Assembly (NCBI GenBank): GCA_041650055.1 | Contig: JBAZLV010000002.1 | Span: 1 to 64,000, forward strand | DNA: 64,000 nucleotides | Reading direction: 5' to 3' | Source of the DNA: JBAZLV01 sp041650055 | Lineage (GTDB): Bacteria > Nitrospirota > UBA9217 | Made by a program: the position numbers and the translations under genes | Notes under the pieces: model-generated | Told to the model about the DNA's origin: nothing | Database searches by the model: none | The model's input: the letters and a program-made list of their open reading frames with translations, nothing else | Shown: one piece after another, positions 52,582 to 60,462 of the stretch | Position numbering within the stretch: the first letter of the stretch is position 1 | How the letters are laid out: each line of letters begins with the position of its first letter

Positions 52582-54683
52582 ATGCCGTTATCCTGTCCGG
52601 CCTGATTATTTACGGTATTTTTTCAGGCTGGGGATTGTTTCTTCCAGACGGACCTTTCCACCGCTTCCTGGTGTATTGGGTTGCTGGTTATGTAATCCTG
52701 ATTTTTCTTGTTTCGTACCGCGCTTTGTTCCTCCGCTCAGACCGTTTTACTGCTTTTTTCTCTTTTCTTCTGGGTATTATCGGGTTACACGGTATCATTC
52801 ATAGCGCCGGACCAGTTTCTTCCTTTCTTTTCCTGTATTTCATGGTGATATCGTTTTCGGTATTTTTTCATCGCATAGGAGCATATCTGTTCGCTGCTTT
52901 CATTCTCTGTATTGAAGCAGCCAATCTTGTCCTCGGTTTTTCTCCTTCCCTCAACTGGCAGTCCCTCGGCATCTTTGGCATGGCATTATTCGGAACGGCA
53001 TATATTACAACTCAGCTGTCCAGCCGGATACAAGCGAAGGCAGATATCGCACAGCAGCGATATAACAAGCTGCTTGCAGACGCTAAAGCAGTTGATCCTC
53101 TTGAAGGAGACACTCAGGTAGAGGCGCTCACGGAAACACGACGGCAGGCAACAAACGTAAACGCTGCCTGTGAGCGGGAAACAGCTTTTACCGCGCTTCT
53201 TGACATGATAGGGCGCATTGTTCCCATCCACACCTGTGCCTTGTATCTCGACGACCATGGTGCCGGGACCTATGCGCTTCAGAAACTGCAAAGCAAACAG
53301 CCGGCTGCCACTGTAACGTCATCTATTGTCCAAAGCGGGAACGGCTTAATCGGCATGTGCGCAGCCCAGAATCAGATACAATACATCCCCGACAAGGTGA
53401 TTTCGTCTCGAAGCCTCGGTTATTATTCGCAGGACGTACCGATACGATCATTGCTCGCGCTTCCCCTGTCGCAGAATTCCAATGCCTCCGGGGTCTTAGT
53501 TTTGGACAGTTTGGAGCCTGATGCGTTTCCTCCGGAAGTTCAGCTGGTTCTGAGCGGTTTTCTCCCCCTGTTCAATCAGACGATCGAGCATGTTCGTGTA
53601 TCGCTTGAACTTGATATCAAGGCAAAGAATTTTGCAGCACTTCACGAGATGAGTTCCATATTGAGCAGCAGCCTGGAAATCCGTGATATTCTCAATAAAC
53701 TTGTTGCGCAGATCAAATCCGCAGTGCCGTTTGATGTGTGTGCATTTCTCTTATACGATGAAACTTCAGGCGACCTGACGTTTACGGCGCTTCACGGATA
53801 TGACCAACGGTTTCTCGAGAGCAGTTTTCCCCTTGCGCAGAGCTCGATCCTTTCGCATATGTATCATGAGTGGCTCGATCGAGAGAGTGTAACCAGTTAT
53901 CATGATTCGGATCTGGGAGAACGTGGTCGGGAAATCGGTCTCTTCCCCTTCCGGGAATTGCAGCATCCTCTCAAATCGATCTTCGGGAAACCGCTCGTGG
54001 CAGGAGGAAAATTTCTTGGGGCGGCAGTATGTGGTTCCGTTCGGAGACAGGTTTTTACGGATTATCATTGCAATTTTCTCGATACGCTTTTAAGTCAGGT
54101 GTCCATGGTCGTGGACAACAGCCTGATGCACCGGAACATCTGCGACATGGCCCGAACAGACGGGTTGACCGGACTTTTGAACCACCGAACGTTCATGGAA
54201 AAGCTGGCTGACGAATATAAACGGCTTGATCGTGACCCGAGGCCTTTTTCCATCCTGCTGGTTGATATCGATTTCTTCAAAAAAATAAATGACACCTACG
54301 GACATCCGGTCGGCGACCTTGCTCTGGCGAATGTTGCCGGAGTCCTGAAAGACATGGTACGCGGATCCGATTTTGTAGCGCGTTACGGAGGCGAAGAGTT
54401 TGCCGTGGGAATGGTGGATGCCGATAGCACAGGTGCCCACCAAATGGCAGAACGCGTCAGAAAGACTGTTGAGAAAATGCGGATTGCCGCTGGAAAAGCT
54501 GAATTTCAAATGACAATCAGTATCGGAGTGGCATCGTTCCCGTCTGACACGAGGAAACTTGAAAAACTGGTCGGATTTTCGGACGAAGCGCTCTATTATG
54601 CAAAACGCACCGGGAGAAACCGTGTTTGCCTGTATCGAGACGCGTATCAGGCGTCTTCTGCAGAAAAAGACAGGCCGGAATGA
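52578..54683 (+). CDS. Membrane GAF-GAF-GGDEF protein, probable diguanylate cyclase
   Basis: 701 residues; the start codon is TTG-like at 52578 in an overlap with the DUF507 gene. An N-terminal block of about six membrane helices (1-150) is followed by a short coiled coil and two GAF-type domains (about 190-340 and 350-500). The C-terminal GGDEF domain (about 530-690) has GGEEF intact in RYGGEEFAVG and the inhibitory I-site R-G-S-D five residues before it. It should make cyclic di-GMP under product inhibition. It precedes an ECF sigma gene by 50 bases. Confidence 0.9.
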   Translation: MNAVILSGLIIYGIFSGWGLFLPDGPFHRFLVYWVAGYVILIFLVSYRALFLRSDRFTAFFSFLLGIIGLHGIIHSAGPVSSFLFLYFMVISFSVFFHRIGAYLFAAFILCIEAANLVLGFSPSLNWQSLGIFGMALFGTAYITTQLSSRIQAKADIAQQRYNKLLADAKAVDPLEGDTQVEALTETRRQATNVNAACERETAFTALLDMIGRIVPIHTCALYLDDHGAGTYALQKLQSKQPAATVTSSIVQSGNGLIGMCAAQNQIQYIPDKVISSRSLGYYSQDVPIRSLLALPLSQNSNASGVLVLDSLEPDAFPPEVQLVLSGFLPLFNQTIEHVRVSLELDIKAKNFAALHEMSSILSSSLEIRDILNKLVAQIKSAVPFDVCAFLLYDETSGDLTFTALHGYDQRFLESSFPLAQSSILSHMYHEWLDRESVTSYHDSDLGERGREIGLFPFRELQHPLKSIFGKPLVAGGKFLGAAVCGSVRRQVFTDYHCNFLDTLLSQVSMVVDNSLMHRNICDMARTDGLTGLLNHRTFMEKLADEYKRLDRDPRPFSILLVDIDFFKKINDTYGHPVGDLALANVAGVLKDMVRGSDFVARYGGEEFAVGMVDADSTGAHQMAERVRKTVEKMRIAAGKAEFQMTISIGVASFPSDTRKLEKLVGFSDEALYYAKRTGRNRVCLYRDAYQASSAEKDRPE

Positions 54684-54733
54684 ATTCATGATCAGTAGCA
54701 TTCAACCATTTTTATGAACCGGGGTCTTACTAA

Positions 54734-55339
54734 ATGGAACCTGAACGTATGGATGAAGACCTTGATCTGATCGCCAGAACCGAGTCCGGGGACCGGGATG
54801 CATTCAATGAGCTGGTGCGGAAGTATCAAAAGCCCCTCTATTCGCTCTTGTATCGTATGGTAAGCAGCCATGAGGATGCCTCGGATCTGCTTCAAAAAAC
54901 ATTTCTTAAGGCTTTCACCGGACTCGGTTCCTTTGAGCGGAGAGCGCGTTTCAAGACATGGCTGTATCAGATTGCGATCAACCTGGCAAAAAATATTTAC
55001 CGGGATCGCAGCCGGTTTGAACAGGTATCCATTGATGATGTTATTATCAGTAGAAATCCAAAGACACTCGAGACGCTCATCCGGAATGAAACCAAGCTGC
55101 TCCTCAGAAAATCATTTGCTCTTTTACCGGAAAAACAGCGTCTAACCTTGACCTTTCGAGTTCAGGAAGGCAAGAAATTTGAAGAAATTGCAGAAATCAT
55201 GAACTGCTCTCTGGGAACCGCAAAAGCAAATTACCATCACGCAGTTCAAAAACTTAAAACCATTATGGAAGACACAAACCGAGAATGCAATCGCCGTACC
55301 CATACACAAAGGACATCACATGAACACGAATCATTCTGA
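54734..55339 (+). CDS. ECF RNA polymerase sigma factor
   Basis: 201 residues. Sigma-2 region (RDAFNELVRKYQKPLYSLLYRM, DASDLLQKTFLKAF, FKTWLYQIAINLAKN) and sigma-4 helix-turn-helix (LPEKQRLTLTFRVQEGKKFEEI, LGTAKANYHHAVQKLK). A Met at codon 6 (54749) is an alternative start. It overlaps the anti-sigma gene by 20 bases. Group is RpoE-like. No clear autoregulated promoter of the GGAAC type was found upstream. Confidence 0.92.
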   Translation: MEPERMDEDLDLIARTESGDRDAFNELVRKYQKPLYSLLYRMVSSHEDASDLLQKTFLKAFTGLGSFERRARFKTWLYQIAINLAKNIYRDRSRFEQVSIDDVIISRNPKTLETLIRNETKLLLRKSFALLPEKQRLTLTFRVQEGKKFEEIAEIMNCSLGTAKANYHHAVQKLKTIMEDTNRECNRRTHTQRTSHEHESF

Positions 55340-55937
55340 CATAAAATCCATTCTGTTCTCCTATGCAGCTCAGGAGCTCGATCACAAAAAACGTACTCTC
55401 GTCGAGCACCACCTAAAAACATGCGCGGACTGCAGAGCTGAACTGATGATTATTCGCACCCTTGCAGACCAACCGGTACCTGATCCGGGCAAAGCGTTCT
55501 GGGATCAGATGCCGGACAAGATTTATCGTCTGGTTCAGCAACAGCATACTCAAAAAAAATCCTTTACATGGTCTTGGTTTACCGAGCGCATTCTGCTTCC
55601 CCGATGGATTCTCGCGACAGCGACAGCAGGGATGCTGCTCATTGTTTCGTTTCTTACATTCCAGGCATTTCAGCGAGAATCACCTGATCCCTTGCAGCCT
55701 TCTTTTTTGAGTCATGGCTTGACCGCTGTTGAAATCCCGTATCTTACCGAGCTCGATCCGCAGGAAATCAGTACGATCAACGCATGGGCAGGCAATGAGT
55801 TTGCAACTCTAGCTGAAGCTGATCCGCTCCTCTTTGCGATGAAGGATGCGGATATTGACGATGAACTTGAAGGGTTGAATCCCGATGAAATAGAAATGCT
55901 TTTTGCAACGGTCATTGCATGGGAAGAGGAGGGTTAA
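55320..55937 (+). CDS. Zinc-finger anti-sigma factor
   Basis: 205 residues. N-terminal ZAS motif H-x3-C-x2-C in EHHLKTCADCRAELM, followed by a single membrane helix (about 98-117, ILATATAGMLLIVSFLTFQAF). The extracytoplasmic part is acidic (GLNPDEIEMLFATVIAWEEEG). It should hold the overlapping sigma factor inactive at the membrane until an envelope signal. The stop lies one base before the next gene. Confidence 0.88.
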   Translation: MNTNHSDIKSILFSYAAQELDHKKRTLVEHHLKTCADCRAELMIIRTLADQPVPDPGKAFWDQMPDKIYRLVQQQHTQKKSFTWSWFTERILLPRWILATATAGMLLIVSFLTFQAFQRESPDPLQPSFLSHGLTAVEIPYLTELDPQEISTINAWAGNEFATLAEADPLLFAMKDADIDDELEGLNPDEIEMLFATVIAWEEEG

Positions 55938-55938
55938 C

Positions 55939-56490
55939 ATGAATGTAGCAAGAAAAGTTTTGGTACCGGGCTTACTGGCAAGTGCCCTTGTTTTCACTCA
56001 GCCGGTGCTTCACGCCCAGGCGCAATCGGAAGGATCAAAAAAAATCCACCGACAAGAAAATGCGGTTTCTGAAAAAAAACGCGAGGAAATCCGGAAAAGG
56101 ATTGAAGCGATGAGAATATGGAAGCTTACGGAAGCCTTAAAGCTCGATGCAGAAACCAGCGGAAAAGTCTCCGGGCTCTTAAGCGCAATCGACGTACAAC
56201 GCAAAGCGATCAGGCATACTAACATGCAAACAATGAAGGAACTGCGCAATGCATTAAAGGCATCAAAAATCAACGAGGAAAAAGTAGAATCCCTGCTCAA
56301 GAAACTGGAAGACAACCGTCATGCACTCCAGGAACTTCAGGACAAAGAACAGAATGGATTGAAAGATATCCTGACCATTGAACAGCAGGCTCGGTATCTT
56401 GTATTTGAACATGAGTTCCAACATGAAATGCGCAATATTATCGCTACTTCCCGTGCAGAACGAGCAGGCGCTTCCGGAAAGAACCGATAA
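55939..56490 (+). CDS. Periplasmic Spy/CpxP-like protein (LTXXQ-type, metal/stress sensor)
   Basis: 183 residues from the ATG at 55939 (GGAGGG upstream); a longer frame to 55903 lacks a leader. Signal peptide to about residue 26 (VFTQPVLHA-Q). The rest is helical: EKKREEIRKRIEAMRIWKLTEAL, a long helical hairpin and LTIEQQARYLVFEHEFQHEM. Spy/CpxP/ZraP-like proteins act as periplasmic chaperones or sensors, and their place just after an anti-sigma gene fits an envelope-stress circuit. Confidence 0.78.
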   Translation: MNVARKVLVPGLLASALVFTQPVLHAQAQSEGSKKIHRQENAVSEKKREEIRKRIEAMRIWKLTEALKLDAETSGKVSGLLSAIDVQRKAIRHTNMQTMKELRNALKASKINEEKVESLLKKLEDNRHALQELQDKEQNGLKDILTIEQQARYLVFEHEFQHEMRNIIATSRAERAGASGKNR

Positions 56491-56558
56491 ACAAAATCTG
56501 CACACCGTAATCGTATTGAACATCAAGATCGTGCGCGTTTACTTCGGTAATCTGATTG

Positions 56559-56588
56559 TTGACAAATCCTCCCCCAACCCCGTATAAT
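56559..56588 (+). promoter_or_regulatory. Near-consensus promoter of the cysteine-cluster gene
   Basis: TTGACA (56559-56564), 18 bases, TATAAT (56583-56588). Transcription would begin near 56595. This favours the ATG at 56623 over 56602 as the start of the downstream gene. Confidence 0.8.
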
Positions 56589-56622
56589 CACGAACCACAC
56601 CATGAGGGAGAGTGCGCTTTCG

Positions 56623-57237
56623 ATGAAAAAAATCATCAATCGGTACACCAATTTTCTCGCTGAAACATCAAACCAATTTCATGTTGCAACGAAAAAGCAC
56701 GCAGTGAAATGCAAAAAGGGTTGTTTTGAATGTTGTTCCGTCGGTTTTTTTGATATTACGCTTCTCGACGCTGTGTGCTTGCGCGAGAATCTGAAAAAAA
56801 TTCCAGAGCCTATTCGAAAACGGGTGCTGGCAAAAGCCAATGAGCAGCTCGATATTCTTGAGAAAAAAGGCGCTTTTTCCCGAAAGGATCCGCTTCTCAA
56901 AACACTTGCATCTATTGATTCTATCTCCCGACGATCGGCAAAAATGAGCTGCCCTGCCCTGGACGAAAAAGGCCGATGTCTTATTTATGAATACCGGCCT
57001 CATATCTGCCGCATTTTTGGTCCGACGATCAGAGGGCCGCGGCGAGTGGTGAGGCTCGAAGGCTGCGGGTATTTTTCCCGTGATATCCAGGAAACGGAAT
57101 TCGATATTCTCCAAAATTACGCGGATGAAAACGTAATCCTGAAAGCACTGTTCCAAAAGGCAGGCCGTACCCGCATTCGTGAAGTTGATACTATTATTCC
57201 AGCAGCGCTTGCACTTGATATGAAGCGTTTTTTGTAA
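56623..57237 (+). CDS. YkgJ-family cysteine-cluster protein
   Basis: 204 residues from 56623, 11 bases after GAGGGAG (56605-56611). An upstream ATG (56602) would leave a leader of about seven bases. N-terminal C-x3-C-x2-C-C (CKKGCFECC) and later CPALDEKGRCLIYEYRPHICRIFG make an eight-Cys set that probably binds a zinc or Fe-S cluster. YkgJ/UPF0153 proteins are of uncertain function. Confidence 0.85.
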   Translation: MKKIINRYTNFLAETSNQFHVATKKHAVKCKKGCFECCSVGFFDITLLDAVCLRENLKKIPEPIRKRVLAKANEQLDILEKKGAFSRKDPLLKTLASIDSISRRSAKMSCPALDEKGRCLIYEYRPHICRIFGPTIRGPRRVVRLEGCGYFSRDIQETEFDILQNYADENVILKALFQKAGRTRIREVDTIIPAALALDMKRFL

Positions 57238-57248
57238 CAAAATAGAGC

Positions 57249-57797
57249 ATGGAAATTATCAAAAGAAAAATTGTCTGGAAGGGAAACTTCATGAGCGCTG
57301 TAGAGATTACCTATCGCGACGCTCATGGAATCATCCGAACCTGGGAAGCGCTTGAGCGTATCGGCATCGCAGGGATCGTGGTTATGGTGCCTGTGACGTC
57401 ATGTGGCAACATCATTCTCGAAAAACAGTTCAGACCGCCGCTTGGCCGGGAGGTTATTGAATTCCCCGCAGGGTTGGTTGAACCGGGTGAAGAGATGGAA
57501 GCAGCTGCTTATCGAGAATTAATCGAAGAAACCGGTTGGGCTGCTAAAAAAATGACCTTTTTAGCAGAAGGCCCTATTTCTACTGGTGCATCAACTGAAG
57601 CGCTCCGGGCATACATCTGTACTGATCTTGAACACATCGGGAAAAACGGTGGAGATGATAACGAGATTATTGAAGTGATTGAAGTTCCTCTGAACAGTGC
57701 TCAAGAATTTCTTCGAAATGCCCAGATGCAAGGCATGCTTGTTGATCTTAAAGTGTTTGGGCTTATTGAACTAGCAAAAAAGATGCTTGCATCGTAA
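57249..57797 (+). CDS. Nudix hydrolase, ADP-ribose pyrophosphatase-type
   Basis: 182 residues. Nudix box: GLVEPGEEMEAAAYRELIEETGW, matching G-x5-E-x7-R-E-x2-E-E-x-G (the stretch starts at the Gly of FPAGLVEPG). Flanking EKQFRPPLGREVIEFPAG and GISTGASTEALRAYICT-like regions are as in NudF/NUDT5-type ADP-ribose hydrolases. Substrate is inferred. The gene is 11 bases after the cysteine-cluster gene and is the last before the cassette-like region. Confidence 0.87.
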   Translation: MEIIKRKIVWKGNFMSAVEITYRDAHGIIRTWEALERIGIAGIVVMVPVTSCGNIILEKQFRPPLGREVIEFPAGLVEPGEEMEAAAYRELIEETGWAAKKMTFLAEGPISTGASTEALRAYICTDLEHIGKNGGDDNEIIEVIEVPLNSAQEFLRNAQMQGMLVDLKVFGLIELAKKMLAS

Positions 57798-57945
57798 CAT
57801 GAAAGCTAGAATTGATCTGATTCAGTTTCATTCTAAAAACATGCTATAAAAGCTAAGTCAAATCTCTGCAACCTACACCTCCAAGTTCGCAAATTCGACA
57901 GATTAAAAATCTATTAAATTCTGGCGGATATTCTCAATCGAGTGA

Positions 57946-58011
57946 GCGAAACGTTAAGGATGAGGGGCGCGGCTGGGTTTTGCCGCGTCCCGCTCAAGCC
58001 GATTGTTATGC
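57946..58011 (-). repeat. attC-like site A (downstream of the signal-peptidase-like gene)
   Basis: 66-base imperfect palindrome read on the minus strand. 5' box GCATAAC (58011-58005), 3' box GTTTCGC (57952-57946). Inner arms: TGAGCGGGACGCGGC pairs with GCCGCGCCCCTCA, giving about 13 bp with two extrahelical bases (c and a) on the 5' arm, around a short loop. It begins 10 bases past the stop of the gene, as in integron cassettes. The opening AACAATCGGCTTGAGCGGG recalls common attC 5' halves. Confidence 0.72.
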
Positions 58012-58021
58012 TTTTTTAATA

Positions 58022-58867
58022 TTATTGAATGGGCTTGCCGATTCTGTCCCAGCGTACAGTTCGTTGATCATGGTCCCATGACCAATATAAACTTATGACC
58101 TTGCCTTTGATCGTATCTCTTGGAACATAGCCATAAAAACGACTATCATAGCTATAATCACGATTATCTCCCAAGAAGAATAATTTTCCCGGAGGAACAG
58201 TAGCGGGTCCAAAATTATCTCTTTGCTCTCTTGTACCGCCTGAATCAGTGTTAATTACATACGGTTCGGATTGCATTTTGCCGTTTAAATAGAGTCGTTT
58301 ATCTTTAATTTCGATTACATCGCCCTCCACAGCCACAAGACGTTTAACAAAGTCACGTGATGGATCTTCAGGGAAAGGAAATATGATAATATCTCCACAC
58401 CTTGGTTCTGTACTTCGGTACAAGAACTTGTTGGCAAGCAAATGGTCTCCGATAAGCAATGTCGGCATCATGGCGCCTGATGGTATTTTATATGCTTGGG
58501 TTATGTAGGTTTTGACGCCCGTGGACATAAAAGAGGACACTAAAACTGAGCAAACAACAAAGTAACCTGCATATACGTACCATTTGTTGTAGCTGGTCAA
58601 TTCGTAAATTTCTTTTTTCCGTCGAGCTATTAATGACGCGTCAACAGCACAAAAAACGACATAGGCAATGCTGCCGATACATGCAAAAACAAGAAAAGCT
58701 ACACTAGGCACAATTATAAGGACGGAAACTGCAAAAGCGATCAGAAGACACTGTTCGATAAAAAACAGAATTAAGCCCCTTTTGAGGTTGCCCGCATAAA
58801 GATGCCCGAGCCCTCTAGTCAGCAATGTCGATATGGCGGCTATCCAAGGTTTGCGCGGTTTATTCAT
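58022..58867 (-). CDS. Signal peptidase I-like protein with the catalytic Ser replaced by Ala
   Basis: 281 residues. The first ~120 contain four hydrophobic segments (about 36-53, 55-75, 98-114 plus an amphipathic start PWIAAISTLLTRGLGHLYAG). The S26 domain follows: PSGAMMPTLLIGDHLL, where the usual SGSM nucleophile is Ala132 (codon GCC), then RDFVKRLVAVEGD with the general-base Lys175, and GDNRDYSYDSRFYG. All other boxes are intact, so loss of the nucleophile is specific. The start lacks a Shine-Dalgarno. The gene lies between two attC-like sites and resembles an integron cassette. It may be a non-peptidase relative, or use another serine (Ser130). Confidence 0.85.
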   Translation of the reverse strand: MNKPRKPWIAAISTLLTRGLGHLYAGNLKRGLILFFIEQCLLIAFAVSVLIIVPSVAFLVFACIGSIAYVVFCAVDASLIARRKKEIYELTSYNKWYVYAGYFVVCSVLVSSFMSTGVKTYITQAYKIPSGAMMPTLLIGDHLLANKFLYRSTEPRCGDIIIFPFPEDPSRDFVKRLVAVEGDVIEIKDKRLYLNGKMQSEPYVINTDSGGTREQRDNFGPATVPPGKLFFLGDNRDYSYDSRFYGYVPRDTIKGKVISLYWSWDHDQRTVRWDRIGKPIQ

Positions 58868-58892
58868 TTAAAATACGCTTTCATAATTTGAT

Positions 58893-58951
58893 GCATAACG
58901 CGCCGGTCACGCGCCGCTTTTAGCGCGTCGCTGTGGACCGGCTGGTTGGAT
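58893..58951 (-). repeat. attC-like site B (end of the second cassette)
   Basis: 59-base imperfect palindrome on the minus strand. 5' box ATCCAAC (58951-58945, fits R-Y-Y-Y-A-A-C), 3' box GTTATGC (58899-58893). Arms CCGGTC-AC-GCG pair with CGC-GT-GACCGG, with three unpaired bases on the 5' arm as usual for attC. Box ATCCAAC overlaps the end of the upstream coding frame. The 3' half of its GTTATGC box is the start of the next cassette. Confidence 0.78.
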
Positions 58952-59396
58952 CATTCTTCAGGTCAGAGGTAGATATATGTTGCTTCATTTTTGGAATAGC
59001 CTTACTTGGGACGGTCGGCTGTTGTTTGTCGTTAGCATCTTTAATATTATTGTACTGTTGGGTGTAGTCATTTTTTTGGCTTGGAATCTGGTTGATTTGC
59101 ACAAAGAGTTGAGTAGACGCAAGAACCAGCATGGCAACAGAAAGAATAAACATCGCCCACGATAAGCGGAAAATGCGTTTTTGAAGTTTATCGGCATCTT
59201 CGGATAGTTTGACGAGGAGAGCTGAAAAGTGAGCTATTGTATTTGTTACTCTATCATTGGGGAATTGAGACAGCAAATCTTTCGAGTAAAAGAATATATC
59301 TGCGAGTATTTTTTCTTTTGATTGTTTTAATACGTCGGCAGAATTTTTTGCGGCATTTTCTATATTGCGTTTTAGTTGAACTTCAGGATCGCTCAC
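58920..59396 (-). CDS. Small membrane protein of unknown function in an attC-bounded cassette
   Basis: 158 residues from a GTG at 59396 (AAAGGAGAG six bases upstream); the frame is open to a TTG at 59474. The N-terminal half is helical and charged (EVQLKRNIENAAKNSADVLK), then one membrane helix (LSWAMFILSVAMLVLASTQLF), then a Gln/Lys/Asn-rich polar tail. The last ten codons (DPTSRSTATR) are read from attC site B, as often seen in cassettes. No homologue recognised. Base composition is more AT-rich than neighbouring housekeeping genes. Confidence 0.72.
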   Translation of the reverse strand: MSDPEVQLKRNIENAAKNSADVLKQSKEKILADIFFYSKDLLSQFPNDRVTNTIAHFSALLVKLSEDADKLQKRIFRLSWAMFILSVAMLVLASTQLFVQINQIPSQKNDYTQQYNNIKDANDKQQPTVPSKAIPKMKQHISTSDLKNDPTSRSTATR

Positions 59397-59480
59397 ATTG
59401 CTCTCCTTTTTCTTTGCCTTTTTGTCCCGCTCAGTCGCCTTGTCGATCTGGAGTGTGTGGTTGGTAAATTCCAACCAATG

Positions 59481-59533
59481 ATTATGCGGGTTCGCTTATC
59501 CAGGCAAATCCGTAGATAAGCGACAAATTATGC
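59481..59533. repeat. Inverted repeat flanked by 7-base direct repeats
   Basis: TCGCTTATC (59492-59500) is an exact inverted match to GATAAGCGA (59515-59523) with a 14-base loop. ATTATGC stands on both sides (59481-59487 and 59527-59533) as a direct repeat. It lies at the proximal end of the cassette-like block, 6 bases beyond a TTCCAAC box (59469-59475). It does not have full attC geometry. It may be a degenerate recombination site or a small element with a target duplication. Confidence 0.5.
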
Positions 59534-59873
59534 AAAATACTGTATGATCATATGTTCTTAGCTGCAAAATGTCAATGCTTGTGTCAGGATTTATTCAGCG
59601 TAAGACTTTATGAATTACCGTGTGAATTATTGATTGTTGCGATGACAGCCAATTCACTAGTACAGGATGAAGTTGAGATTTGTAAAATTGGGAATTCTTC
59701 ATTCTATAGGAAGTAGCATACGGGCTATTAAAAAATAATTTCCAAAATAATTAATCTGAATTGTGAATATGATTTAATGAAAGGAGTGTTGATCTAGCAC
59801 CAGCTATATGTTTATGATGCATATGGGCGTATAGTCAAGAGTGCTCCTTGACACATATACTGGCTACCACATG
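59534..59873. other. AT-rich gap without a gene
   Basis: About 340 bases between the inverted repeat and the FMN reductase stop. No convincing open frame, tRNA, hairpin terminator or promoter was identified. AT-richness resembles the cassette region more than the flanking operons. Confidence 0.5.
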
Positions 59874-60458
59874 CTATTTTTTATCACACAACCTGCTTCC
59901 TTCCTCATACGCTTCCTGCAACGCAGTCGGATGGTCTTTGATCGCGCCTTTTTCATCAATATTGTCATACGTACACGTTACATGCTCGGGAACACTCACT
60001 GTCCGGAAAAATGCCCGAACAACTGCCTCAGCGCATTGAAAACCAACATTTGAATCGGTTTGCTTCATTCCTCCAACCAGAAGCAGCAACCCTTTTCTTC
60101 CATACGCTCCTGCGGGAATATTTTTTTTATGAATGTATTTTTGATACCAGAATGTTTGGCAGCGATCAATAACGATTTTTAATTGTGCGCTCACACTAAA
60201 AAAGAAAATCGGAGATGCAACAATGATTCTATCGCATGATTTGATATCGGCATGAATAGCTTGTATATCATCCTGAATAATGCACTGACCGGTTTCATAG
60301 CAATCACCGCATTGTTGACACGGTTTTATATTCAGATCGTTAAGATGATACACAGTCACCTCAGCACCCTGTTCCCTGGCTCCTCGCACCGCCTCATGCA
60401 GCAAAAGCTCTGTGTTTCCTTCTTTTCTCGGACTTCCCTGCAATGCAAGAACCCTCAT
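59874..60458 (-). CDS. NADPH-dependent FMN reductase / iron-sulfur flavoprotein-like
   Basis: 194 residues. Flavodoxin-like fold: GSPRKEGNTELLLHEAV phosphate-binding start, SPIFFFSVSAQLK. A cysteine cluster CQQCGDCYETGQC follows the first strands and is typical of flavoproteins with an Fe-S motif of this family. Substrate unknown; quinone or other redox chemistry is likely. It is four bases downstream of the HAD gene on the same strand. Confidence 0.86.
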   Translation of the reverse strand: MRVLALQGSPRKEGNTELLLHEAVRGAREQGAEVTVYHLNDLNIKPCQQCGDCYETGQCIIQDDIQAIHADIKSCDRIIVASPIFFFSVSAQLKIVIDRCQTFWYQKYIHKKNIPAGAYGRKGLLLLVGGMKQTDSNVGFQCAEAVVRAFFRTVSVPEHVTCTYDNIDEKGAIKDHPTALQEAYEEGSRLCDKK

Positions 60459-60462
60459 AGCT

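Noticed and set aside
54090..54701. 203-residue minus-strand frame opposite the GGDEF domain
   Set aside because: Antisense to a conserved catalytic domain; no recognisable protein.
59475..59533. Third attC site at the proximal end of the cassette block
   Set aside because: The inverted arms are perfect without extrahelical bases, and the distance from the inner arm to the GTTGGAA box is 14 bases, unlike the two good sites. Kept only as an unexplained repeat.
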